64,000 bases of DNA, taken from positions 1 through 64,000 of the forward strand of contig PKDQ01000007.1 in NCBI GenBank assembly GCA_002862645.1, read 5' to 3'. Below, piece after piece: positions 18,092 through 27,991 of this stretch (positions within the stretch are counted from its first letter, which is position 1; each line of letters starts with the position of its first letter). A program made the translations under genes and the position numbers. This DNA comes from Flavobacteriaceae bacterium (GTDB taxonomy: Bacteria > Bacteroidota > Bacteroidia > Flavobacteriales > Flavobacteriaceae). The notes under the pieces are model-generated. The model was not told the origin of the DNA. It did no database searches and saw only the letters and a list, made by a program, of their open reading frames with translations.

Positions 18092-18118
18092 AAAAAAAGC
18101 GCCAAAAGGCGCTTTTTG
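18092..18118 (-). terminator. Terminator of the sulP-carbonic anhydrase unit
   Basis: GC-rich inverted repeat (AGCGCC, loop of four, GGCGCT) followed on the minus strand by a run of seven T. It lies about 20 bases beyond the carbonic anhydrase stop. Confidence 0.85.
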
Positions 18119-18136
18119 TTCCATGTGTTCTTGTGA

Positions 18137-18766
18137 CTACAACCATGCAACTGCACCCGTTGCAAGTTGATAAACTCCTCCTTTTATCGCAATCTCACCA
18201 GCAGCTTCCATTTCAGCTAAAATGGGACTCATGCTTTTGATCTCGCCCATGGTATGGTTGACGTTTTCAGCTATAGCAGCGTTTACAAAATCTGTATTTG
18301 AGCTGTTGTGAGGGGCAGGCACATTGGGCTTTACTGCATCCACGGCTGGTTGAATATTAGAAAGTAACGTAGTGATATTTCCCAATTCAACGCCGTCACA
18401 CGCTGCTTTTACTGCGCCACATCCTTGGTGACCTAAGACCACGATAAGCTTACTACCGGCTACCTTACAAGCGTATTCCATACTTGCAACAATATCCGTG
18501 TTGACAAAGTTTCCAGCAATACGGGCGACAAAAACATCACCTAAAGCCTGGTCAAAAACCTCTTCAACTACAACACGTGAATCAATACAAGACAAGACAA
18601 TAGCCTGAGGCGCTTGCCCAGAAACACTGGCAGCGCGTAGATCATTAATGTTAACAGCTGTTAAATTATCAGTCGTGTAGTTAGAATTTCCAGACTTTAG
18701 GTTAGCTAAGACTGTGTCAGGCGTAAGTTGAGCCTGTGCATCTGATGTTAAGATATTATTTCTCAT
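18137..18766 (-). CDS. Beta-class carbonic anhydrase
   Basis: Catalyses interconversion of CO2 and bicarbonate. The 209 residues carry the full zinc site of the beta class: Cys60 and the Asp62-Arg64 dyad in VLSCIDSRV, and His113/Cys116 in LGHQGCGAVKAA. The N-terminus (MRNNILTSDAQAQLTPD) has no obvious export signal, so it is probably cytoplasmic. It follows the SulP transporter by 10 bases and ends at a strong terminator, so the two are co-transcribed. The pairing suggests that bicarbonate entering through the transporter is equilibrated with CO2 for carboxylation reactions or pH control. Confidence 0.96.
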   Translation of the reverse strand: MRNNILTSDAQAQLTPDTVLANLKSGNSNYTTDNLTAVNINDLRAASVSGQAPQAIVLSCIDSRVVVEEVFDQALGDVFVARIAGNFVNTDIVASMEYACKVAGSKLIVVLGHQGCGAVKAACDGVELGNITTLLSNIQPAVDAVKPNVPAPHNSSNTDFVNAAIAENVNHTMGEIKSMSPILAEMEAAGEIAIKGGVYQLATGAVAWL

Positions 18767-18776
18767 TTTATAGATT

Positions 18777-20630
18777 TTAATTTTGTGATTTGATGTGTTT
18801 TAAAAAATCGGGGAGTTCCTCAAAAACATTTGCCGCAGGAACCAGTTTCGGCAACAAACCTATACGCTCCATCATGTAGCGTGGTTGCTTTGGTACATTA
18901 ATAAAATAAATACGCTTTCTTTGTTTACTCAAATCTACCAATAAATCCTCTAGTGCATACAATCCTGATTGGTCTATGTATTCCATACGATCAAAGCGAA
19001 AGAGTACTGTATTCGCTTCGGCCTTTATGGTTTTGGCTAACTTTTGAAAACCGTCTGTAGAACCAAAAAATAAGGGCCCGTTAATATGCTTAATTGCGAT
19101 GCTATCGCTTTTTAGAAATGTGCTGCTCTTTTCATCTTCCCAAAGTTTTTCCTTACTTCCGGTAGTTACTTCTGAGGAGTTTTCTGTAAGGTCTCCGATC
19201 TTTTTCATAAACATCAAAGATGCCATAACTAGACCAATCCCTACTGCATATACCAAATTCCAAACCGTCGACAATAACATAACAACAAGCATTATTAAAA
19301 CTTCAGAGCTGATACCTGTTTTGCCAATTTTAATGTCTCGTGGAAGTGAAGGAATGGCGCGTAATCCCTTGTAATCCATCACTCCGATTCCAACAGTTAC
19401 CAAAATTCCAGCCAGTACCGCAGCTGGAATGGTAGAAGCCGCTGAACTAAACAACAGTAGGATCATAAGTAGAACCAGTCCAGCAATCATTCCAGATATG
19501 CGAGTCTTACCTCCTGAGTTGATATTCACTACCGTTCTAATGGTAGCACCTGCACCTGGAATACCACCAAACATAGCAGAGATACTGTTTCCAATCCCTT
19601 GCCCGATTAACTCTTTATTGGGCTTGTGCTTTGTCTTGGTCATATTATCTGCCACAACACTTGTAAGCAAGGAATCTATAGCCCCTAAAAGCGCTAGTGT
19701 CAATGCTGTGAAGACGTATGGCATCAATGCAGACAAACGTAACTCTGTGAAAATTTCCCATTTAGGCACAGGAAAACCTTGTGGAATTGCTGTAATGGGA
19801 CGATAATTTGGCACAAACAATATGGCTATACCCGTCATAACAACCAACGCCACCAGCGTACTCGGAACTGCTGTCGTGATACGCTTGAAACCATAAATGA
19901 TAATAATGGTACCAAGGGCTAATAAAAATTCAATCCAACTGATGTTTTGAAGTGCAGATGGCAATACGCGTATAGCACCCAAAACACCCGAAGCAGATTT
20001 AGCAGCTAGCGTCTGAGACTCTTTTAGGATTTGTTGCTGAGAAATAGCAGATCCACGAACAACTGTTTCTGAAAAGTCTTCCAAAAAAAGTAAGCCTTCG
20101 CCCGCTTCCTCTTCGAAAATATTAACTAAAATAATGGCTTCTGCTTGAGGTTTAAATGTGTCAACATAGGCCATGTCTTCTTTGGCATAGTACCCTAAAA
20201 CAGGAAGCAGCTGAGTGATTAATATGATGAGTCCAATGGCTGTCATGAAGCCAGAAACAACAGGATACGGAATATACCTAATGTACTTTCCTAGCTTTAA
20301 GAAGCCTAACGCAACTTGCATCAGACCTGCTAAGATAAATACAGCCAGTATTATGGGGAGTGCTTTTTCAACACTACCATCATTAGACGAAATTAGCGTA
20401 CCGATGATGACCATACTCACTGCTGTCATAGGCGCAGTAGGCCCAGAAATTTGTGTATTTGTTCCACCCAATAGGGCGGCAAAAAAACTTAGAAATATAG
20501 CGCCATAAAGACCAGCTGTGGGACCCAATCCAGAAGATACGCCAAATGCAAGAGCCAAGGGAAGCGCAACAATACCTGCGGTTAAACCACCGAAGATATC
20601 GCCCTTAATGTGAACGAATGCTTTTTTCAT
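18777..20630 (-). CDS. SulP/SLC26 family anion transporter with STAS domain
   Basis: Inner-membrane transporter of 617 residues. The membrane part (about 1-480) begins with DIFGGLTAGIVALPLALAFG and contains the SulP signature regions (FFAALLGGTNTQISGPTAPM, MFGGIPGAGATIRTVVN). The C-terminal STAS domain (about 505-610) includes LFRFDRMEYIDQSGLYALED, as in anti-sigma antagonist-like folds. Family members carry sulfate, bicarbonate or other anions. Co-transcription with a carbonic anhydrase favours bicarbonate here, although sulfate released by the region's sulfatases cannot be excluded from sequence alone. Confidence 0.93.
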   Translation of the reverse strand: MKKAFVHIKGDIFGGLTAGIVALPLALAFGVSSGLGPTAGLYGAIFLSFFAALLGGTNTQISGPTAPMTAVSMVIIGTLISSNDGSVEKALPIILAVFILAGLMQVALGFLKLGKYIRYIPYPVVSGFMTAIGLIILITQLLPVLGYYAKEDMAYVDTFKPQAEAIILVNIFEEEAGEGLLFLEDFSETVVRGSAISQQQILKESQTLAAKSASGVLGAIRVLPSALQNISWIEFLLALGTIIIIYGFKRITTAVPSTLVALVVMTGIAILFVPNYRPITAIPQGFPVPKWEIFTELRLSALMPYVFTALTLALLGAIDSLLTSVVADNMTKTKHKPNKELIGQGIGNSISAMFGGIPGAGATIRTVVNINSGGKTRISGMIAGLVLLMILLLFSSAASTIPAAVLAGILVTVGIGVMDYKGLRAIPSLPRDIKIGKTGISSEVLIMLVVMLLSTVWNLVYAVGIGLVMASLMFMKKIGDLTENSSEVTTGSKEKLWEDEKSSTFLKSDSIAIKHINGPLFFGSTDGFQKLAKTIKAEANTVLFRFDRMEYIDQSGLYALEDLLVDLSKQRKRIYFINVPKQPRYMMERIGLLPKLVPAANVFEELPDFLKHIKSQN

Positions 20631-20678
20631 TATTTAGTTATTTGTAAAAAAAATAGAAATATAAAAGGGCTCGAAAAA

Positions 20679-21005
20679 CTAAATAAAATCGGGGGGAGGT
20701 GCGTCAAGAGCAGTGACAAATACAGTATGGACACGTTGACTAAAATGAGATGACAACGCCTTTTGAAAGAAAAATCGAAATACAGGGAGTTCAGTAACTA
20801 AAAATTTACTCTCCTCTAAAATATCAGTAAAAGCTTTTCCATCTTTAGGCTTGGGTTCTTCGCTTTCCTTTGTAATGCTAATGGTTTCTGAGCCTGTATA
20901 ATCTAAACCCGAATAAGCAATAACAGTAAGCTGCGAACAAAAAACCAAACACCACAAAATATGCAGCGTTTTCGATGAAAAAAATAGGTGTTTACCGAAA
21001 TTCAA
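20679..21005 (-). CDS. Hypothetical small exported or membrane protein
   Basis: 108 residues, not recognised. A hydrophobic segment near the N-terminus (LHILWCLVFCSQLTVIAYSG, about 14-33) could be a signal anchor. The middle is acidic and Lys-rich (KESEEPKPKDGKAF), and the end is ALDAPPPDFI. It lies 48 bases upstream of the SulP gene on the same strand and could be the first gene of that unit. The Pro-rich C-terminus is reminiscent of short poorly characterised periplasmic proteins of Bacteroidota. Function unknown. Confidence 0.6.
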   Translation of the reverse strand: MNFGKHLFFSSKTLHILWCLVFCSQLTVIAYSGLDYTGSETISITKESEEPKPKDGKAFTDILEESKFLVTELPVFRFFFQKALSSHFSQRVHTVFVTALDAPPPDFI

Positions 21006-21118
21006 TGGAAGTAATTTTTTCTTTTAAGCAACTGCTAATATACAAATTTCTACATCATCAAATCTGCTTTACCAATAACGACAAAACTCCGAATACATAA
21101 ACTCAAAGGCAGGTTACA

Positions 21119-24100
21119 TTACTTTTTCAAAATCTTAATAAGCTGATGATTAGCAGTATCCAATTGATTTACCTTAACAAAATAGACACCTGGGCTTAAT
21201 GCGGAAATATCTTGTTCTTTATCGCTGCTGGCTTGTAATTTTTTGCCAGAAATATCGTAAACTTCAACAAAAACTGCACCTTCTATATCTACAAAAAATT
21301 TGTCTTTTGTTGGGTTTGGGTAAATCAGAACGGCCTTTTCAATAAACACATCCGTAATACTCAAAACACATATTGAACCAACTTCATATTGGAAATACTT
21401 AGTAACGCCTACTCCACCAGAAAATGAAAACTTTACTGCATAACTGATATTCTCTCCCTGAGTAAAGCCACCAAGGGTTTTAGAAAAAATATTGTTTCCA
21501 AGATCGTCCATTCCAGTTTCAGCAAACGGAAATTCTTTAAACAAATAAGCAGGTGCCCCTGTTTTGTCTGTATCAAGTAGCTCGGCTGTGATTTTTACCG
21601 AATTTCCAATGGTTTCAAAAGTTAAATTATAGCCCACAGAAAACTGACCTTCTCTAGCTTCTGATGAATTAAACGTACAATAATAGCGCTGATTGACTGT
21701 AACAGAAACAGCAGCTGATACTGACTCCCCCCCATCATTATCTACAGCTTTTGTTTTAAAACTATAAGCACCAACAGTAAGATCAGACAAGGTGTAGGTG
21801 TATGGTTGGGTGCTATCCTCTCCTAAAATCGTATCGCCGTAATAAAAAATGACTTTGGTGATGGTTCCATCAAAATCAGATGCCGAAGCAACTAACGTAA
21901 TGGCATCGCCAAGCACAAACACTTCATCATTGCTTGGACTGGTTAAAGAAACTGTTGGCAACGAATTAGACCCATCTTGAACATTGACAAAAACCTGATC
22001 TTTTGAAGATATCGCTCCTTCTGTAAGCGTTAATTCAAATTTATAAATACCCGTAGTTAGGCTTGAAATATTAGCGTTCAGTATTAGTTTATTGTCAAAA
22101 ACTACCACTGAAGGGCCATAAACTTGTTTCCACAAATAGGTGGTGGCTGAAGGGTTTGGAATACTACTTTGACTGCCGTTGAGCTGTGCTGTAGTTGCTG
22201 GAATTTCAACAGTAATATTACTCCCTGCCTCGGCGATTAATGGTGTATATCCTAATGCAGATTCATACTCAAAAGACATGTCTCCCAAATTGAATCCTCC
22301 ACCCGTAAAAGCAACCCTCAATATATGTTCGCCTGCCAATAAATTGATATTATTTACCGTAGCTGTTGACCAATTATCCCAGTCGCCAGTTCCACTAACT
22401 TCAATATCTCCGCTTACAGCCTGCCCGTCCACTTCGAAATAAAAAGGACCAGAATTACTATTATCAGAGGCATACCTATAATTAATCTTATAGTTTCCAG
22501 ACTGTAGCACATTGATAGTATATTCTAACCACTCGCCAGCTTCTATCCAACCAACGGTTTTGCCCTCTTTATCTGCGACCGTATCCACATTTTCATCAAT
22601 CCTAAAATCTCCATATTCAGCTCCTGAATTTCCTACAGTTGAATCAAAATAAGAAATATCTTGTCCCTTACCACCCTCAAAATAATCATAATTTCCCGCT
22701 TGAATCGTCCCTGGAATTTCAAAAGGTTGATTTAAATAGGGTTTTTGTTCTCCCACAACAACTTGTACAGAGTTTGTCACCGTAAATCCCGAGCTATTAT
22801 GCACTTTGGCGTAAAAATTATGAATGCCAGATGTAAGATTTTCAGCAGTTGCCATATATGGAGCATTGTTGTCAGTGGCTATTAGTCCGCTGTCATTGAA
22901 AAATTCAATCTTTGTAACTCCAATTCCTACAGCTTCTGTGGTCAAATCTACACTCCCCCCTACATATGCCTGATCAAAGCTTGAACTTATTGTACCCGAC
23001 AAATCAACATCTCTATTGGTTTTCATGGAATTGGCAGGAACATTTAATGAAAATCCGTCAGAAAAATCCACTGTTATATCAATGTCAGAATAATTTTGTG
23101 CTGCATAGGTCGTTACTCCATTCTGATCAAATGCAGCAGCAATAGGATGGTTTGCTGTAATATTTGCTTTGACCGTTCCCAAGGCCTTCATATTGTGTAA
23201 CCAGTAATACGTATGGGCATCTGAAATACCAAACTTTAACCCTCTATCAGGGTTGGAGTCATACAGCTCAATGGCCTTATCTGGGTCAATAAAAGCAGCA
23301 TAACACCAGTAAACATCATGCCATAAATTTGCATTTTCCTCGTTAGACAATATCCCTGTATTCTGTTGCATTTCATTCCATAATTTTTGCACATATGCAG
23401 TGTTATGCCCCAAATACAACGAACCGCCATGAATGGGATACATCTCAATTCCGTAAGCAGCAGCGATATCTGATGTCCAAAAGGTACCGCTGTCGTAGGA
23501 ATTACCCCAAATACGAGATGCAACACTATATCCATAGTCAGCTGAAAAAACACGCTCGTGCATATCAAACCAATATTCTTCAACTGCAGTTTGTTCAGTG
23601 GTATACAAATAAATACCTAAATCCCGAATCGCGTCATTTCCTGTAACAGAACCCCAATGGATTAAAGAGGAATTAAACTGCATACTCTCTGAAGTAGATT
23701 CTTGGTCGTTCCCCTGTGGGAAAGTAGCAAATCCGTTTGCCCACGAATGACCAGCATAAGGGCTAAAATTACGTAAAAAAGGAAATTTGTCATCTGTTCT
23801 GCTTGATGAGGCAGCATCTCGAACAAGCAGATTTATCATATCTCCCCATTGATTTGCCCAGTCTGGTTCAAATTGTTCAATAAATGCTGCAGCATGAATA
23901 AAATATCCCCAATGAAAATGATGATCATTAATATTTGTATCCTGTCCATGACCGCCAGGATATCCGATTAGAGAAGACCATGCATTGTTGTAATAAAATA
24001 AAAAAGCAACCTCTCCAGATTCATAGCTAAGCCAATCTTCCAGTCGGTCTTTTAACGTGGTAATCATTTTGTCTCTTGCCTCTGTGTCGCCAATTTTGTG

Positions 24101-25237
24101 TGCAATACGTGCTGTTTGTACCAAACGATTCATCATTTGCCCTTCATTATACGAGTCCGTCCAAGTTGCCAATGCATCATTTTCCAACAAACTTACTTTA
24201 CTACCCATTTCTGAGGGATTGAATGAATCGCTATAGTTGGCCAAATACGGAAGGGTAGGCAAAATACCATAAAATGTATTTTCACTAGCAAATGTATTCC
24301 CATCTAACATTTTCAAATCACCTCGAACAGATGTATATGTTTCTCTGTTTGGAGAAGGCGAATTTGCTGCTAAATGAGACCACTGATGCGGTAGTAGTCC
24401 TTGTATTACTGTGTTGTACGTTCCCTCTTTAACATCAGGGATTATTTCAAAATCGGTGCGTAGAACACTCGTATTTTCGTTGTAATTCCAATTTACAGTT
24501 GTATTGGAAGGAAAGACATAAGCAAACTTTTTATAGGTATTGGCTACTTGCAAAGCGTTGGTATTGCTTTGAGGAAGCATGGCGACAGACCAATAGTCTT
24601 TTCCGTTAAGAGTTGATGTATATACATCTCCATTTTGCGTCCATGAACTACCAACAGGCGCATATATCGCATAATCTACTCCCTCCTGAGCGTTATCTAT
24701 CAAAATCATTTCATTATAAATCGTTACACTACCCGCTTTAACATCAACTTGTGCAACATTTGAACTACCTTTTGTTAAGTATACAAATGGCATTCCAATA
24801 CCACTTGTTGCCGAAAAATCTCGACCACTTGAAGACCATGACATAGTAACTGTCCAATCGGAATGGTTAGAAACAGTAGCGCGTGAACTAGTTAAATCTT
24901 GAACACCAACATGTATAGTTTGTTTATCCCCAACAACGCCAAAAGGAACATAGGTAATCCCCAAACCAGCTGTAGTCGTTCTCATGGTAAGCGGATAGTT
25001 AAATAGATTGCTTACATGGTCGTCTTTGAGAAGAAGCGACCACCAGTCATTCGTAGGAACTGGCATATTTTGGGCAACACCTGAAAGCTGTGGAGATCCA
25101 GCAGGGTAGCCATTTCTACCTACTGAGTCCGCCCCAGGAAATGAATTGGTATAACTACCACTACCAACTGAAATAGTTTGAGCTTGGGTTGTAAATAAAA
25201 AAAAATAAAAAAAAATTACTTTAAAAAAATTTGTCAA
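21119..25237 (-). CDS. Modular T9SS-secreted GH81 endo-beta-1,3-glucanase
   Basis: 1372 residues. Signal peptide about 1-20; GH81 catalytic module about 25-690; Ig-like 745-830; CBM6-like 833-992; PKD-like 1000-1088; second Ig-like 1093-1182; an unassigned beta-sandwich 1185-1293; T9SS type A tail 1300-1372 (LIYPNPTKDKFFVDIEG, LSPGVYFVKVNQ). GH81 hallmarks include VPTNDWWSLLL, DHHFHWGYFIHAAAF (Asp438, predicted catalytic) and NDQESTSESMQF (Glu513 and Glu517, one of them the predicted base). GH81 enzymes are inverting endo-beta-1,3-glucanases acting on laminarin, curdlan or callose-like polymers; CBM6 modules often bind such glucans. The gene stands alone, 8 kb from the GH128-type gene. Confidence 0.93.
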   Translation of the reverse strand: MTNFFKVIFFYFFLFTTQAQTISVGSGSYTNSFPGADSVGRNGYPAGSPQLSGVAQNMPVPTNDWWSLLLKDDHVSNLFNYPLTMRTTTAGLGITYVPFGVVGDKQTIHVGVQDLTSSRATVSNHSDWTVTMSWSSSGRDFSATSGIGMPFVYLTKGSSNVAQVDVKAGSVTIYNEMILIDNAQEGVDYAIYAPVGSSWTQNGDVYTSTLNGKDYWSVAMLPQSNTNALQVANTYKKFAYVFPSNTTVNWNYNENTSVLRTDFEIIPDVKEGTYNTVIQGLLPHQWSHLAANSPSPNRETYTSVRGDLKMLDGNTFASENTFYGILPTLPYLANYSDSFNPSEMGSKVSLLENDALATWTDSYNEGQMMNRLVQTARIAHKIGDTEARDKMITTLKDRLEDWLSYESGEVAFLFYYNNAWSSLIGYPGGHGQDTNINDHHFHWGYFIHAAAFIEQFEPDWANQWGDMINLLVRDAASSSRTDDKFPFLRNFSPYAGHSWANGFATFPQGNDQESTSESMQFNSSLIHWGSVTGNDAIRDLGIYLYTTEQTAVEEYWFDMHERVFSADYGYSVASRIWGNSYDSGTFWTSDIAAAYGIEMYPIHGGSLYLGHNTAYVQKLWNEMQQNTGILSNEENANLWHDVYWCYAAFIDPDKAIELYDSNPDRGLKFGISDAHTYYWLHNMKALGTVKANITANHPIAAAFDQNGVTTYAAQNYSDIDITVDFSDGFSLNVPANSMKTNRDVDLSGTISSSFDQAYVGGSVDLTTEAVGIGVTKIEFFNDSGLIATDNNAPYMATAENLTSGIHNFYAKVHNSSGFTVTNSVQVVVGEQKPYLNQPFEIPGTIQAGNYDYFEGGKGQDISYFDSTVGNSGAEYGDFRIDENVDTVADKEGKTVGWIEAGEWLEYTINVLQSGNYKINYRYASDNSNSGPFYFEVDGQAVSGDIEVSGTGDWDNWSTATVNNINLLAGEHILRVAFTGGGFNLGDMSFEYESALGYTPLIAEAGSNITVEIPATTAQLNGSQSSIPNPSATTYLWKQVYGPSVVVFDNKLILNANISSLTTGIYKFELTLTEGAISSKDQVFVNVQDGSNSLPTVSLTSPSNDEVFVLGDAITLVASASDFDGTITKVIFYYGDTILGEDSTQPYTYTLSDLTVGAYSFKTKAVDNDGGESVSAAVSVTVNQRYYCTFNSSEAREGQFSVGYNLTFETIGNSVKITAELLDTDKTGAPAYLFKEFPFAETGMDDLGNNIFSKTLGGFTQGENISYAVKFSFSGGVGVTKYFQYEVGSICVLSITDVFIEKAVLIYPNPTKDKFFVDIEGAVFVEVYDISGKKLQASSDKEQDISALSPGVYFVKVNQLDTANHQLIKILKK

Positions 25238-25779
25238 GTTTATTAAATTTTGAATTATAAGAGGAATTAATTACAAAAATAAAGAGATAGTATTAGGGAA
25301 TCTAAAATTTTACCCATACAATTATACTACACATCAATTAACTTTAAAATATAATTCTTTTAGTCTAACATAAAGCTAACCGTAATTTACTAATGTGGAC
25401 TTTTTCTAAACTAAAATGAAAATAGTAAATACTTTTTTACCTAAAAGCCTCAAAAAAATGCACTAAAACTTCACTTTAAGTTTAAATAATTATTAGTAAA
25501 AACACCAATACATTTGTGTGACGACTATTGTCGATTACTTACGTCAAATTATCATTAAAAAAATCTTCATTTCTATGATTAAACAAATAATTGGCTTTAG
25601 AAAAAAATTATTTATTAGGCTTGAATCAAGTGTAGACTACGAAGTTTTACTATTTATCAAAATGTATTTCCTAGATTACAGTTTGGATTGGGTTATAGAA
25701 AGTAACAAGTAAGAAAATGAGGAGATTATATATTGAATTAAGAATAGTTTATCTAAAATAGATATTGAGGCTAATAAAA
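25238..25779. other. AT-rich spacer upstream of the GH81 gene
   Basis: About 540 bases, very AT-rich. A plus-strand reading frame of about 45-64 codons (25518-25712) has composition typical of chance frames in AT-rich DNA, and I do not call it. The GH81 promoter must lie here, but I see no clear consensus box or hairpin. Confidence 0.5.
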
Positions 25780-27150
25780 TCAAGTAATAAAAAACGATGC
25801 GTTAATCTTATGAATACTTATTTTTACAGTCGTTCCGTCAATCATATTTTTTAAGGATATTGTTTTTTCTTTTTGTTCTTCTTCCCCATAAAACAATGCC
25901 CATAGGGCATTCGAATGATTAGCAAACTGCATTTGTTTTTTAAGTTTATGAGTAGTTGGATACGTAAATACTCTAACCCCCTTTGCACGCCATCTTGTGA
26001 TGTGTGACATCAATTCTTGTATATATTCATCACCAAAATGCAGTACAACAATATCTACAGCCTTTGTTAGCGAAGCAGGAAACAAGTTCAAATCTTCAAG
26101 CACAATACATAAACGGTCTAATCCAAAAGAAATACCCAATCCGTGAACATCTTTAAGTCCAAAAACAGCAGTTAGATTGTCATAGCGACCTCCTGCTCCA
26201 ATTGAACCCATAGCGACAGATTTAGGGGGTGCAACTTCAAAAATAATTCCTGTATAGTAATGCAAACCTCTTGCGAGCGTTATATCAAAGGCCAATTGGC
26301 TTACTTTAAAAGGATTTACAAAATCTAATGTCTTGCGCAAGTGTGCAATACCCGCCAGGGCTTCGGGCTGAGAGGCTAGAATTTCTTCTAATTGATCAAG
26401 CTGAGCCATAACGTTGCCAGAGAGCTCAAATAGTGGGCTTAGGCGATTCAAAGCCACATCGTCAAATCCTTTGTTTCGCAACTCATTAAAAACCCCATCA
26501 GGGCCTATTTTATCAAGTTTATCTAGTGCTACTGTAAAATCCACAATGCGATCTGGCGCATCTAGGTAATGCGCAATGCCAGCTAAAATTCCGCGATGAT
26601 TAATACGTATGGTGGCATCTTTGAGGGCTAGACCATCAAAAACATCATCAAAAAGCTGCATGCATTCGGCTTCTAGCAGTGGACTCACTGCACCAACAAC
26701 ATCAGCATCACATTGAGTAAATTCCTGAAAGCGTCCCCGTTGCGGACGGTCGGCACGCCAAACGGATTGAATCTGATAACGCTTAAAGGGAAAGCTAATC
26801 TCATTTTGGTGCTGGGCAACAAATCGAGCAAAAGGGACGGTTAGGTCATAGCGAAGTGCTTTTTCAGAAATAGAGCTTGTAAATTGGGCTAGAGCATTGT
26901 CTTGAAGGGCATTAACATCAGCCTTTTTAACTTTTTCACCAGAGTTAAGAATATTAAACATCATACGGTCGCCTTCCTCACCATATTTACCCTTCAAAGT
27001 AGTTGACTTTTCCATAGCAGGTGTTTGGATGGGCAGAAAGCCATATCGCTCAAATTGGGTGCGAATCACATCTGTTACATAGTTGCGCTTAGCAACTTCT
27101 GCTGGAAGGAAATCTCGGGTACCTTTTGGAATACTAGCCTTTTGAGCCAT
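25780..27150 (-). CDS. hisS: Histidyl-tRNA synthetase
   Basis: Class II aminoacyl-tRNA synthetase of 456 residues that charges tRNA-His. Visible motifs: YDLTVPFARFVAQH and QIQSVWRADRPQRGRFQEF (motif 2), LARGLHYYTGIIFEV (histidine-binding loop) and GLGISFGLDRLCIVL (motif 3), followed by the anticodon-binding domain (about 365-450). Length matches the family. It is separated from rplI by a terminator, so it is transcribed separately; a near-consensus -7 box (GATATTTG, 27165-27172) lies 14 bases before the ATG. Confidence 0.98.
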   Translation of the reverse strand: MAQKASIPKGTRDFLPAEVAKRNYVTDVIRTQFERYGFLPIQTPAMEKSTTLKGKYGEEGDRMMFNILNSGEKVKKADVNALQDNALAQFTSSISEKALRYDLTVPFARFVAQHQNEISFPFKRYQIQSVWRADRPQRGRFQEFTQCDADVVGAVSPLLEAECMQLFDDVFDGLALKDATIRINHRGILAGIAHYLDAPDRIVDFTVALDKLDKIGPDGVFNELRNKGFDDVALNRLSPLFELSGNVMAQLDQLEEILASQPEALAGIAHLRKTLDFVNPFKVSQLAFDITLARGLHYYTGIIFEVAPPKSVAMGSIGAGGRYDNLTAVFGLKDVHGLGISFGLDRLCIVLEDLNLFPASLTKAVDIVVLHFGDEYIQELMSHITRWRAKGVRVFTYPTTHKLKKQMQFANHSNALWALFYGEEEQKEKTISLKNMIDGTTVKISIHKINASFFIT

Positions 27151-27184
27151 ATCATCAATTTATACAAATATCTTATTTTAAATA

Positions 27185-27207
27185 AAAAAAGCCGCAAAAG
27201 CGGCTTT
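27185..27207 (-). terminator. Terminator of the rpsF-rpsR-rplI operon
   Basis: Inverted repeat AAAGCCGC/GCGGCTTT with a 4-base loop, followed on the minus strand by a T-run, 22 bases after the rplI stop. Confidence 0.9.
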
Positions 27208-27229
27208 ATGTTTTGAATTTTAACGGATT

Positions 27230-27688
27230 TTATTTTTCCGCTGCTGTTTTGGTCACCTCAAAATCAAGGTCTGTGTATACCTCACGGTGCAGACGTATTG
27301 ATGCAGTGTGCTTACCAAGCGTTTTAACAGAACCACCTGCCAATTTAATGGCTTTGCGTTCAATAGTTTTACCAGCCTTGCCCAATGCAGCTTCTAAATC
27401 GATGGATCCAACAGAACCAAACAACTTGTTGCCAGCACCAGCCTTGGCTTCGATCTTAATATCTAATTTATCTAATTCCTTGGCTAGTTTTTGTGCATCC
27501 TCAATAAGCTTTTGCTCTTTAAAAGCACGTTGCTTGAGATTTTCAGCTAAAACTTTTTTTGCAGATGAAGTAGCCATTACTGCAAATCCATTTGGAATTA
27601 GGAAATTTCTACCGTAGCCGTTTTTTACTTTAACGATATCATCTTTGAACCCTAGGTTCTCAACATCTTGTTTTAAAATAAGTTCCAT
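27230..27688 (-). CDS. rplI: 50S ribosomal protein L9
   Basis: 152 residues, usual length. The N-terminal rRNA-binding domain starts MELILKQDVENLGFKDDIVKVKNGYGRNFLIP, including the L9 signature, followed by the connecting helix (AKKVLAENLKQRAFKEQKLIED) and the C-terminal domain. Last gene of the rpsF-rpsR-rplI operon, 6 bases after rpsR. Confidence 0.98.
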   Translation of the reverse strand: MELILKQDVENLGFKDDIVKVKNGYGRNFLIPNGFAVMATSSAKKVLAENLKQRAFKEQKLIEDAQKLAKELDKLDIKIEAKAGAGNKLFGSVGSIDLEAALGKAGKTIERKAIKLAGGSVKTLGKHTASIRLHREVYTDLDFEVTKTAAEK

Positions 27689-27694
27689 GACTTG

Positions 27695-27988
27695 TTATTT
27701 TAACAAATCGGCTACATAAGGCATTAACGCCAAGTGACGCGCACGCTTGATAGAAACCGATAATTTACGTTGATATTTTAGTGATGTTCCGGTAAGGCGA
27801 CGAGGTAAAATCTTACCCTGTTCGTTTACAAACTTTAACAAATAGTCTGCATCCTTATAATCGATATACTTTATACCTGACTTTTTGAAACGACAATATT
27901 TTTTTGCTTTTGAAGTCTCAATATCAAGGGGAGTCAGATATCTGATTTCTCCTTGTTTCCCGCCTTTACTTTCTTGTTCTATTGACAT
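27695..27988 (-). CDS. rpsR: 30S ribosomal protein S18
   Basis: 97 residues. The S18 core is evident in [20 protein letters not shown] and [20 protein letters not shown]. The ~25-residue N-terminal extension is common in Bacteroidota. It partners S6 on the 30S platform, in keeping with its position 3 bases after rpsF. Confidence 0.98.
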   Translation of the reverse strand: MSIEQESKGGKQGEIRYLTPLDIETSKAKKYCRFKKSGIKYIDYKDADYLLKFVNEQGKILPRRLTGTSLKYQRKLSVSIKRARHLALMPYVADLLK

Positions 27989-27991
27989 ATT

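Noticed and set aside
25518-25712. Plus-strand reading frame of 64 codons upstream of the GH81 gene
   Set aside because: Starts with GTG, rich in Ile/Lys/Phe as in chance AT-rich frames, no recognisable domain, no clear promoter or partner.
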